64,000 bases of DNA from the NCBI GenBank assembly GCA_963576725.1, contig OY755244.1:83943121-84007120 (forward strand), in the 5' to 3' direction. The position numbers and the translations under genes were made by a program. Below the pieces are notes generated by a model. The model had not been told where the DNA came from. It did not search any database and was given only the letters and a program-made list of their open reading frames with translations. Shown piece after piece: positions 1 to 8,345 of this stretch (position 1 is the first letter of the stretch; each line of letters begins with the position of its first letter). This DNA is from Azorinus chamasolen (lineage: Eukaryota > Mollusca > Bivalvia > Cardiida > Solecurtidae).

Positions 1-242
1 GAAAGGAAAAAATTATCTGCATTAACACCCAAGCTTATATGATCAACAATTTCTTTGAATAACAAATAATGCCATTTTGTAGTTTATAACATCATAACTG
101 ACTTTTGCAAATACCAGGGATCCAGATGAGACGCAGTGTAACTGTACGGGAAACAATTGTTTGAGCAGATGACAACTGTCACAACAGGATAATCGAGAAG
201 TTTTGTTAACTCTTTCCATATAACATATTAGTGTAGTCTGTA
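1..242. other. No recognised feature
   Basis: AT-rich single-copy-looking sequence leading into the 25-bp minisatellite. The only long open frame here runs on into the minisatellite and has no recognisable domain. Confidence 0.4.
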
Positions 243-517
243 AAAAGTTGTCATATGCCACTGTTTCAAAAGTTGTCATATGCCACTGTTTCAAAAGTTG
301 TCATCTGACACTGTTTCAAAAGTTGTCATCTGCCACTGTTTCAAAAGTTGTCATCTGCCACTGTTTCAAAAGTTGTCACCTGACAATGTTTCAAAAGTTG
401 TCATCTGCCACTGTTTCAAAAGTTGTCACCTGACAATGTTTCAAAAGTTGTCATCTGCCACTGTTTCAAAAGTTGTTATCTGCCACTGTTTCAAAAGTTG
501 TTATCTACCACTGTTTC
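243..517. repeat. 25-bp minisatellite, 11 copies
   Basis: Eleven consecutive 25-bp units of the form AAAAGTTGTCATCTGCCAC + TGTTTC. Variants differ at a few sites (CATATG/CATCTG, CACCTGACAATG, TTATCTACC). The variant CACCTGACAATG unit recurs two units apart, so part of the array grew by duplicating two units together. As 25 is not a multiple of 3, the overlapping open frames simply cycle through the repeat and are not genes. Confidence 0.95.
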
Positions 518-544
518 AAACGTAAACTTTCCTCCATTTCTTTT

Positions 545-612
545 CAATGACAGCCAGAGTGTCAATGAGATTGGATCTTGATCAGATGCTGGATCCAAAC
601 TGTTTGAATTGG
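545..612. repeat. Family G palindromic repeat
   Basis: Imperfect palindrome with GATTGGATCTTGATCAGATG on one side and GCTGGATCCAAACTGTTTG on the other. It matches the G repeats seen at about 17 places in the window. Confidence 0.6.
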
Positions 613-650
613 TTATCACAAATATGAAGTTTGCCACTAGCATGCAAATA

Positions 651-1115
651 ATCCACCCTTTACTTGATGAATATTCATGTAAGAAATACTAACATCATGA
701 CTATTCATTACATAAATATTTATAATGGCTTAACCCTTTCCCTCATATAAATGTGTTTTCACGCATGTGCAAACAGAGTAGACCCAGATCAGACAGCTCC
801 TAGAGGAGCCGTCTGATCAGGGTCTGCTCTGTTTGCTTGTAGAATTTGATAGATCTGTTTCTTTGATTTCTAAAATGTCTACAATGTTCCACTTTCCATA
901 TTTCTTTATATCTATTTTGCTAATGAATATTCAGTAGGTATTGAAAGTTGGCCTAATTACAGAACAGGGAAAGGGTTAAAGCACACATGATGTTTTGGCC
1001 ATATGGCAGAAATTGTAGAATCAGATCTATATAATCCCATATTCAAACAGAGCAGATCCTGGGTCTACTGTGTTTGCAAAGGCATCAAAAGGCTTCTCCA
1101 TCAAGTAAAGGCTTA
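651..1115 (-). mobile_element. Family B MITE split by a family A MITE
   Basis: Reverse-orientation B. It starts with a degenerate CACCCTTTACTTGATGAATA end, runs to ATAATGGCTTAA, and resumes after the inserted A copy with the usual TTTTGGCCATATGGCAGAAA, TGTAGAATCAGATCTAT and GCAAACAGAGCAGACC-like segments. Its hairpin has lost both the apex and the inner arms (GCAGATCCTGGGTCTAC), so the core is now short. Confidence 0.8.
730..979 (+). mobile_element. Family A MITE, full length, nested in B
   Basis: 250 bp bounded by TTAA on both sides, with termini CCCTTTCCCTCAT and AGGGAAAGGG as inverted repeats. The core is a ~68-bp hairpin from GCAAACAGAGTAGACCC to GGGTCTGCTCTGTTTGC with apex CTCCTAGAGGAG. 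Removing it with one TTAA restores the interrupted B copy, so TTAA is a target-site duplication. A TTAA duplication is typical of piggyBac-type transposition. There is no coding capacity, so it would depend on a transposase supplied elsewhere. Confidence 0.9.
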
Positions 1116-1176
1116 CAAATCACTTATTGCTTCTGTGAACAGCGCTGCATAATATTTCCCATGGACAATGTCAGCA

Positions 1177-1373
1177 TTAACCCATTGACTGCGGGGAACA
1201 AGTTGGTTGTCATTTGCAAACAGTGTAGACCCAGATCAGAGGGCTCCTAGATCAGCTTGTCTACACTGTTTGCCATGCAAAACCCTCTCACAAAGTATAC
1301 CCTTTCATACTGACTGAACTGTAATTATGGACTATTCCACTCTAGCCTGTTAAATCAGCTTTGAAAGGGTTAA
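1177..1373 (+). mobile_element. Family C MITE
   Basis: Bounded by TTAA, with CCCATTGACTGCGGGG at the left and TTTGAAAGGG at the right. The core GCAAACAGTGTAGACCCAGA..TCTACACTGTTTGCC is a hairpin whose second inner arm is shortened. The segment GGACTATTCCACTCTAG is shared, reverse-complemented or degenerate, with other C copies. Confidence 0.75.
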
Positions 1374-2209
1374 TGTATACATAATTAGTGACAAAACGCT
1401 GATCTGATAAAATCTGGTATTTAAATTCTGCTATTAGTAGGCTTAATCTTTTACCGGATAAATAGTTCTACAAGATCCTACCCATTATGAATATTAATGA
1501 ATTCAGTTCTAAAATAAAACATAAAATATGGAAACTTAATACCATAATAAAACGCAAAGAATCAAACATGTAACAAGAAACCAAACAGAGCAGTCACCTC
1601 TGACAGCTTCTACAGTTGTCTCATCTGGGTCTAGTCTGTTTGCAAAGGCATAGAAAGACAAAAATATCAAATAACAGATTAAGTCTGTCTTCCCATTTTT
1701 CCTCCCATCTTCAATTTTTAAGATCAAAGATAATTGCAATTTCTCACTTATATTTACATTCCACAAATTATATTCTTACTAAAAGTTTAAAAATTCATCT
1801 TTCCAAAACTTACGTAAAATCTTGCTCTGTCTCCTCAACCAGTACAAATCCAATATGAACGCACAAAGCAAGCCTCTAACTCTACATCATCTCAACCTCT
1901 CTTGTTGCTAGTCGTCATTGAACAAACTGTAAAAGAAACAATGGAAAAAAACATGAAATAGATTTGTTATGAAAGATCGAGGTACATCATCGAAAGTCAG
2001 GTTATTGGACTCCAACTAAAACCAGTGCACTTGCCAACTGGCTATCTTGATCAATGTCTTCTACACAATCCAGCTGTTATTACCCTACAGTGTGTGTGTT
2101 GTTGACCACTTCTGAAACATGTGCCATGGATCCAGATGAAACAGAGTAACTCCGGGTCTAAAGAGAATCCAAATAATTTGATACACATAATAACTATGAT
2201 CATTAACAA
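1374..2209. other. Mostly unassigned; two repeat remnants
   Basis: Holds a worn hairpin core of the A/B type near 1590-1650 (AAACAGAGCAGTCACCTCTG to GTCTAGTCTGTTTGCAAAGG) and a short G remnant near 2125-2165 (CATGGATCCAGATGAAAC). The rest is AT-rich with no recognisable gene. Confidence 0.45.
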
Positions 2210-2702
2210 TTAACTCTATAAATATGCCTTTTAACCCTTTCCCTCATATAAACGTGTTTTCACGCATTTGCAAACAGAGTAGGCCCGGATCAGGGCGGCT
2301 CCTATGAGCCGTCTGATCAGGGTCTGCTCTGTTTGCTAATAGAATTTGATAGATCAGTTTCTTTGCTTTCTAAAATGTCTACAATGTTCCATCTTTCATA
2401 TTTCTTTATAACTATTTTGTTAATGAATATTCATTAGGTATTGAAATTTGGCCTAAATACAGAACAGGGAATGGGTTAACATATTTGCAAACAAAGTAGA
2501 CCCAGACCAAATGGCTCCTGTAGGAGCTGTCTCATCAGGATCTACTCTGTTTGCTTATGAAATAATATAGATCTGATTCTGTTGTTTCTGCCATGGCAAA
2601 ATTTTCTTGAGTTCATAATTATACAATTTTAAAAATTCATCTAATTAATATTCATGATGTTTTATCATTTCTTATATGAATATTCATGGAGTAAAGGGTT
2701 AA
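2210..2702 (+). mobile_element. Family B MITE split by family A
   Basis: The left end TTAACTCTATAAATATGCC is separated from the rest by the A copy at 2231-2479. B resumes with CATATTTGCAAACAAAGTAG, hairpin apex CTCCTGTAGGAG, then the AT-rich half, and ends ATATTCATGGAGTAAAGGG + TTAA. This is a second independent case of A landing in a TTAA inside B. Confidence 0.8.
2231..2479 (+). mobile_element. Family A MITE, full length, nested in B
   Basis: 249 bp with TTAA at both ends and the same ends, hairpin and 3' half as the copy at 730-979. The hairpin apex is CTCCTATGAG, a slightly eroded version of the common palindrome. Confidence 0.9.
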
Positions 2703-2745
2703 AAATGAAAAGCACAACAAGCTGTTGCCAACCCTCTTCGGTCAT

Positions 2746-3012
2746 TTAACTCTACCTAATTAATATTCATGAATGTAAAACCTAATGACACCATGAATAC
2801 TTGTACATGTAAGTTGATATAATGACATTATAATGAACACAGGATATTTTGGTCATGGTAGAAACTGTAGAATCAGATCTATCATCTTCATAAGTAAATA
2901 GAGCAGACCCTGATCAGAATGATGGGCTCATAGTCAGGAGTCACCTCATCTGCATTGACTCTGTTTGCCAAGGCATCAATAGGTATCTTTATCATGTACA
3001 AGTAAAGGGTTG
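2746..3012 (-). mobile_element. Family B MITE, diverged
   Basis: Reverse B. It begins TTAACTCTACCTAATTAATA, passes through ATAATGAACACAGGATATTT and GTAGAATCAGATCTATC, and ends AAGTAAAGGGTT. The hairpin centre is rearranged (GAATGATGGGCTCATAGTCA) and no longer folds at the usual apex. Confidence 0.7.
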
Positions 3013-3065
3013 AAAGTATTTTAAATTTTCGAATGCAAATAACCCACTAAATAATTTTTATGCAG

Positions 3066-3450
3066 ATATTCTGTGGCCCATAATCAGATTATGGCATGTA
3101 TGAGAGGCCCATGATCATATAATGTCACCTGTATGAGTGGCCCATGATCATATAATGACCTGTACGAGTGGCCCATGATCAGATAATGGTGTATAAGTTC
3201 AGATAATGACCTGTATTTAAGTGGCCAATTATCAGATAATGGCCTGTATGAATATCCCATGATCAGATTATGACCTGTATGACTGGCCCATGATTAGATA
3301 ATGACCTGTATGATTGGTCCTAATTATCAGATAATGGCCAGTATGAGCATCAAGTAATCAGATAATGGCCACAATGAGTGGTCCATGACCAGATAATGGC
3401 CTGTATGACTAGCCCATGATCTCAGATAATGGCCTGTATGAGTGACTTTT
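3066..3450. repeat. Degenerate ~31-bp tandem repeat
   Basis: About twelve imperfect units of the type AGATAATGGCCTGTATGAGT + GGCCCATGATC, varying from roughly 27 to 36 bp through small indels. The reverse-strand open frame across it is a repeat artefact. Confidence 0.85.
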
Positions 3451-3574
3451 GATAAGTTAGTTCCATTGATCTTGATCATTATGGCAATATCATTATGCTG
3501 CTGAACTACATGAAAAAAACCCATAAAACTCTTTGCATGTTCAGCGAAATACTCATAACCTATGGCAATTATAA

Positions 3575-3650
3575 GTTTGGATCCAGATAAGACACAGAGT
3601 AACTAGGTATTTCATCAGGATCAGAAATGCTTCGACATTCTGATCAGTGA
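3575..3650. repeat. Family G palindromic repeat
   Basis: TTTGGATCCAGATAAGACAC followed by a weak complementary arm TTTCATCAGGATCAGAAATG. Same G architecture as at 57108 and 62580. Confidence 0.55.
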
Positions 3651-3689
3651 AACTCATTTTTGAGGAGATGATTACAAGGAAGAATAGGT

Positions 3690-3908
3690 AAACCCTTTCA
3701 GAGCAAGTCACTCATGTCCTTTACAAACAGCATAAACTCAGGTCAGAGGGCTCCTAGGGAAGGGTTCCAATGGGAGCCCTCTGATCAGGGTCTGTACTGT
3801 TTGCAATGTTTGTCATGTTACATACTTCTTTACAGAAAATCCCTGAATTATAAGCTTGACTTGTTTGAATTTGGAATAGTCAAAATTTGGCAGTCTAGCA
3901 GACTATAA
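3690..3908 (+). mobile_element. Family C MITE
   Basis: Starts AAACCCTTTCAGAGCAAGTC. The hairpin runs from TTTACAAACAGCATAAACTC to GGTCTGTACTGTTTGC, with GGGCTCCTAGGGAAGGG before the returning GGAGCCCTCTGATC arm. It ends near GGCAGTCTAGCAG without a clear GGGTTAA. An 11-bp insertion widens the apex. Confidence 0.7.
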
Positions 3909-4120
3909 AAGCATAGTACATTTGTATCAAATGAAATTTGCAGACTAAGTGAATTTCAACATCCAATTATTTGCAGACAATAATTTGTTATAAATCCTTT
4001 GAATGTGGGGAACTTGCAAACAGGAGAAGTAGTCATCTGCAAATTGAATAATTGCAAACTGAATGAACATTATCAAAACATAAAAGAGAGATCCGATGAA
4101 TACATGTGTACCCAGGCTGC

Positions 4121-5062
4121 CACAAGAGTGTCACAGTAGGTGACAAATGCCCCCAAAGCAAAGCACTGACAATGAAATGTGCTTTGTACACAGGCCTGCA
4201 TATGGAACTGCAAAATGAAAGTAAAGATTGCGTAGTATGACCAAAATTTGAACTCCATGTACCCCAAACAACAAGCTTTTTTGGTAATTGAGGTCAAAGG
4301 TCAAGGTCAAGGCCACATGACCTACAAATAGTATGTGACACCCTGCTATCCCAAGATGAACTCACACACCATATTTCGTTATCCTAGCTGATTCGGTGTT
4401 GGGATATGCTGTAGACAAGCTTTTTTTGTCAATGAAGCCCAAGGTCAAGGTCACATTGACCTATAAATAGTATGCAACACTCCATCATCACAAGATGTAC
4501 TCACACACCATATTTGGTAATCCTAGCTGAAGTAGTGTAGGAGATATGCTCTGGACAAGCTTGTAAATGCGTTCAAAGGTACAGGTCAAGGTCATATTGA
4601 CCTTAAAATAGTATGTGAGACTCAGCCATTCCAAGATGAACTCAAACACCATATTTGGTGATCCTAGCTGATTCGGTATAGGAGGTATGCACCGGACAAG
4701 TTTTTTTTTTGTAAATGAAGCCCAAGGTCAAGGTCACATTGACCTATAAATAGTATTAGACACTCCACCATCCCAAGATGTACTCACACAATTTACATAT
4801 TTGTTGATCCTAGCTGGAGTAGTGTAAGAGGTATGTTCTGGACAAGTTTTTTGTAAATGAAGCCCAAGGTCAAGGTCATATTGACCTATAAATAGTATGT
4901 GACACTCCGTCATCCCAAGATGTACTCACACTCCATATTTGGTGATCCAAAGAAGTGTAGGAGATATGATACACACACACTAACTGACTAACTTACACAC
5001 TTAACTAATGGTCGGGTTCAATCACTATATGCCTCAAAGCCTACTAAGCTTTGGGGACATAA
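4121..5062 (+). mobile_element. P1: pearl/Helitron-like element with ~141-bp array
   Basis: Begins CACAAGAGTGTCACAGTAGG and contains five ~141-bp monomers at regular spacing (CAAGATG landmarks near 4352, 4491, 4632, 4774 and 4916). Each carries AAGGTCAAGGTCA, TGACCTATAAATAGTATG and TCCTAGCTGA. It ends in a CACACACTAACTGAC low-complexity stretch and GGGGACATAAAAA. Same family as P10 at 41915-43404. AAGGTCA copies resemble nuclear-receptor half-sites, but nothing here shows that they are used. No coding region. Confidence 0.75.
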
Positions 5063-5079
5063 AAAGCATGAACAAAACA

Positions 5080-5255
5080 AGAGCCGGCTGCGACACCAAC
5101 ACTCCTCTGATTTGGTGCTTGTCCAGCTAAATTTGAAATTTTTGAAAAAGATAAAGGGCCATAACGCCAAAATTTTGAAATCAAGAGATATGGTTCTTAT
5201 GTAAATGCCCAGACAAGATGAGTAAAAAAAATCAAGAATAGCTCCTTTTTTTCCC
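5080..5255 (+). repeat. AACAAGAGC-type dispersed repeat fragment
   Basis: Starts ACAAGAGCCGGCTGCGACAC and continues with GATAAAGGGCCATAACGCC. This resembles the 5' end plus one monomer of a P element, but there is no array or terminal hairpin. Confidence 0.4.
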
Positions 5256-5261
5256 CAAGAA

Positions 5262-5400
5262 ACCCTATGTTGTGACCACTCTTTAGAATCGTCTCTTTGA
5301 CAGGATTCTAAAGAGTGATCACAACATAGTGTTTGGTGGAGAAATAACGATTTTTGTATTTGAATACACCCCTTTATCTATTGATATTTTGTTGTCAGTT
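5262..5400. mobile_element. Hairpin repeat with 26-bp arms
   Basis: Arms 5265-5290 (CTATGTTGTGACCACTCTTT..) and 5304-5329 (..AAGAGTGATCACAACATAG) pair with one mismatch around a 13-base loop. They are followed by TTTGGTGGAGAAAT and a shared AT-rich tail. A second, more diverged copy lies at 40135-40265 and includes the same GTTTGGTGGAGAAAT tail, so this is a dispersed element. Confidence 0.7.
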
Positions 5401-5427
5401 TTCGATGCACAAGTAACTGAAGCAGAC

Positions 5428-5510
5428 CTACCCTAATTACAAACTTAGGCAAACACAAATAGTATAGATCCAGATCAACTGCTCCTGCCTGTCCTTCAGC
5501 TTGATGACAT
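5428..5510 (+). mobile_element. Family J fragment
   Basis: ACCTACCCTAATTACAAACT followed by AAATAGTATAGATCCAGATC and CTCCTGCC, matching the left half of the J copies at 45671 and 55008. The right half is missing. Confidence 0.4.
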
Positions 5511-5666
5511 GGCTAAACTATTTTTGCCTTGGAGTGCAATCACATTACAAAACCAATTGTCATTTCCAGTCTGCTGACTAGCTCATGTGCACACTCAACA
5601 CGGCAGCTGCCGTTGACGTGGCAACTCTCTCAAAATGTAAACTCCTCTGATACTTATAGTGGCCTG

Positions 5667-5877
5667 TTTACCCTTTCCTTCATATAAACACTTTCTCATG
5701 CATTACCAAACAGAGTAGACCCAGATCAGATGGCTCTACTCTGTTTGCTAACAATTTATTTGAAATATCTGTTTCTTTACTTTCTAAAATGGTTACCATG
5801 TTCCACCTCCCATATTTCATTACAACTATTCAGTAAGTACTGGAATTTGAAATAAACATAGGACAGTTAAGGGTTAA
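5667..5877 (+). mobile_element. Family A MITE with half-deleted hairpin
   Basis: Starts TTTACCCTTTCCTTCATATA and ends TAAGGG + TTAA. The hairpin reads GTAGACCCAGATCAGATGGC then jumps to TCTACTCTGTTTGC, so the apex and much of the returning arm are gone. Length is 211 bp against about 250 bp. Confidence 0.8.
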
Positions 5878-5904
5878 TTGGGACCTGACTGACATTTACA
5901 CATG

Positions 5905-5985
5905 ATTTGAATCCAGATCAGTTTCCAGTAACTTGGCATCTGAACTGGCATCAAAGCTGTTTGACACCTGACTAATGGTTTCTCA
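5905..5985. repeat. Family G palindromic repeat
   Basis: TTGAATCCAGATCAGTTTCC paired loosely with GGCATCAAAGCTGTTTGAC, followed by the usual G tail TGGTTTCTCAAA. Confidence 0.5.
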
Positions 5986-6114
5986 AATCTGTAAACTGTA
6001 AAACAGATGAGAGATTTATCACAGATAGATATAACTTCCCTATGTATTTGGATAGACAAAAAGAACAACCTATGGATCCATTTTATCAGGATCTATACTA
6101 TTTGCTATAATGTC

Positions 6115-6339
6115 ATTCTAATAAAAATAATGACATCATGAAACTTTATTAGCTGAATTTTTATGAATTATGTACACACGATGTTTTGGTACTGGTAAAA
6201 ACTGTAGTGTCAGATCTATTGTAATTTTATGCGCAAACATAGCAGACCCCGATCAGACAGTTCCTACAGGAGCCATATGGTCTAGGTCTTTTCTGTTAGC
6301 AAATGTGTGAAAAGCAGTTTATATGCAAGAAGGGGTTAA
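6115..6339 (-). mobile_element. Family B MITE, 5' worn
   Basis: Reverse B: AATAATGACATCATGAAAC, CGATGTTTTGGTACTGG, GTGTCAGATCTATTG, hairpin CAGACCCCGATCAGACAG with apex TTCCTACAGGAG, and end AAGGGG + TTAA. The left terminal CCCTTTA is not recognisable. Confidence 0.7.
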
Positions 6340-6486
6340 AATTATCAAAATGGTGCCAAATTTAATAATGCAGCTTCATGTACCAGTGGAGATGGGGCCT
6401 GGTGGTCCCAATATTGTTCTATCATAACTACAATATATGAGCTCAAACAAGGGACAACCTTTGCAAACAGTCTGGATCCAGATGAG

Positions 6487-6660
6487 TTAACCCTTTATTC
6501 CATTAAACGCGCATTTGCAAACAAAGTAGACCCAGAAGAAAACAGAGCAAACCCTGATCAGACGGCACCTATAGGAGCCGTCTAATCAGGGTCTGCTCTG
6601 TTTTCTTATATGGAATAATACAGTTCTGATTCTTCAGTTTCTGCCCGAGCCAAAAGGGTA
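6487..6660 (+). mobile_element. Family B MITE, 3'-truncated
   Basis: Starts TTAACCCTTTATTCCATTAA, with hairpin apex CACCTATAGGAG, then ATATGGAATAATACAGTTCT and TCTGCCCGAGCCAAAAG. The AT-rich CATGAATATTCATG half is missing. The first hairpin arm also contains an extra GAAGAAAACAGAGCAAACCC duplication. Confidence 0.75.
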
Positions 6661-6679
6661 AAATACAATATCAAGGGTT

Positions 6680-6738
6680 TGGTGCAAAACTATTCTAACT
6701 CCTTCACAAAGTGAAGGAGTTAGAATAGTTTTGCACCA
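6680..6738. repeat. Perfect 28-bp-arm hairpin
   Basis: Left arm 6680-6707 (TGGTGCAAAACTATTCTAAC..) and right arm 6711-6738 are exact reverse complements around a 3-base AAA loop. Weaker pairing continues outward to about 6667 and 6751. There is no apex similarity to the A-F hairpins, so it is a separate palindromic element. Confidence 0.9.
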
Positions 6739-6799
6739 AGTCCTCGATATGGTGTCTCAACAGGATCCAAACTGTCTGACACTCTGATCCTGAATTCAG

Positions 6800-8164
6800 A
6801 AAGAAATGGAAGAAAACAAATTTACAAACACTTATAGATAGGCCATGAGCCAGAGGCCCAAAATTTGGCCATCGGTACCATCTTTGGGGAATAATGCTAT
6901 CAATGTTTTTTGGTAAGATATAAGTGTCTAGAATCAGAAAATATGTGATAGCAGTAAATCGGTGGTAGCTTTTTGTATTTTTTCACCAATTTTAACCCTA
7001 TGGTAAAAATAGTGTTTTCTAAATCTAGCATTAAAGAAAAGACATCATTAAATTTCAAACTGATGTCTCTCTCTTGTTACACCCTGTATCTACTTGAAAA
7101 TTGAAATGCTTGTAGCTGTAGTTACACAAATTTCATTTATGTTTTTATTTTTGCGCAAAAAGTGGTTTATATTATGTAAATTCTTGCTCATATGTACATG
7201 AAATTGTGTTTACATTCATATGTATTTTGCGGAAGTAAAAATTCTCCGGAGTTTTGCATACCTTCATCATCTTTATAACTAGGCTCATAAAACTTCATGT
7301 GTATATTCACTGTAATTATGGCAATGAATTGACTTCAAACTAGAACCCTCACATCTAGCATCTCTTAATGCAAATTGTTAGAGTTATGTCCCTTTTAAAA
7401 CTTTCACACACTAAAATTGTGCCAAAACTGAAATATCTTAAGAGTTAGCCCCATGAAAGTTCACCAGCATTTCACTATTATTATATCAACGACAAAATTA
7501 ACGACGAGAACCTTTGAGCCAGAACCCAGACATTGGTTAGGCTAAATTATGTCCCTTTATGAAACTTGTCCCTTTATAAAACGTATCCCTTTATGAAACT
7601 TGTATGTAGCAGGTAAACTATAAATATCCGATCAACCACTCAGAGCTAGCTTATTCATGATATACTCTAATATATTTATTATTCGTCATAAGCATTACAA
7701 CTGGATCTATAGGAAATGGATCCACTCCCCTCCTTCCTTATGATGATATTGTCTCTAATCAAGTATGCATTTTAGTGAGAGAAAAACAAACCAAAGTCCC
7801 GTAATATTGCTTAGTACACTATTCCCCATCTTCACATCAAGTTGTTTATCTGTGAAAGTTTCATGCATATACATGCTTTATAGTGAAGAGGACCTGTAAC
7901 TCTGGATAAAATTATCAGAACAAACATTTCCTTCTTAATGGTAATTTTCATATCAAGGTTGCCAATTTGTGTAGGTTTGAAGCCAATCCGCCATTTGTGT
8001 ATGAGGAGATGGAAACATAAACGTTGCGAGACATACCGGGTATATAGGAGCATAAAATGGTGATTACCATATCAAGCATGCTTATACAGACATTCTGTTT
8101 TCACTTCAAGGTAATTTGGAGTAAAACGTATTTTGTCTGACCATCCGTTAGTTTGTCCATTGGT
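6800..8164. other. No gene; dispersed repeat fragments
   Basis: 6848-6975 (GGCCATCGGTACCATC.. to ..CGGTGGTAGCTTT) recurs in opposite orientation at about 11835-11955. 7551-7602 holds three ~17-bp units of GTCCCTTTATGAAACTT. The rest is AT-rich with short frames and no recognisable domain. Confidence 0.5.
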
Positions 8165-8345
8165 CAAGTCAAGGCCAGCATTTTAGTTACCTCAGTCGGT
8201 ACAGCGTTCGCTTTCGGGCAGGACGTTGTGAGTTTGATAGCTGGTCGGGTCATACTAAAGACTTTCAAAATGGTACTAAGGGGGACTGGTTGGCCCGATG
8301 TCAGGTAAATGTTACTGGATATGGGTTTCAGTTTTCAATTCTATA
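8165..8345 (+). mobile_element. tRNA-derived SINE, probable
   Basis: About 8195-8250 looks like a tRNA-type promoter: TACCTCAGTCGGTACAGCG fits an A box, and TGTGAGTTTGATAGCTGG, about 30 bases on, fits a degenerate B box. It is followed by a non-tRNA body. The 3' end is not clear and no poly(A) is evident. It is too diverged to be a functional tRNA. Confidence 0.5.

Larger units (their letters stand above)
6466..6795. mobile_element. Family G repeat split by B and a perfect hairpin
   Basis: The left G half CAGTCTGGATCCAGATGAG is followed by a 3'-truncated B copy and a long hairpin. The right G half GTCTCAACAGGATCCAAACT follows at about 6753. The arrangement implies at least two insertions into one G copy. 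Confidence 0.55.

Noticed and set aside
3060..3450. CRISPR-like array
   Set aside because: The spacing is filled by variants of the same unit, so there are no unique spacers, and the genome is eukaryotic.
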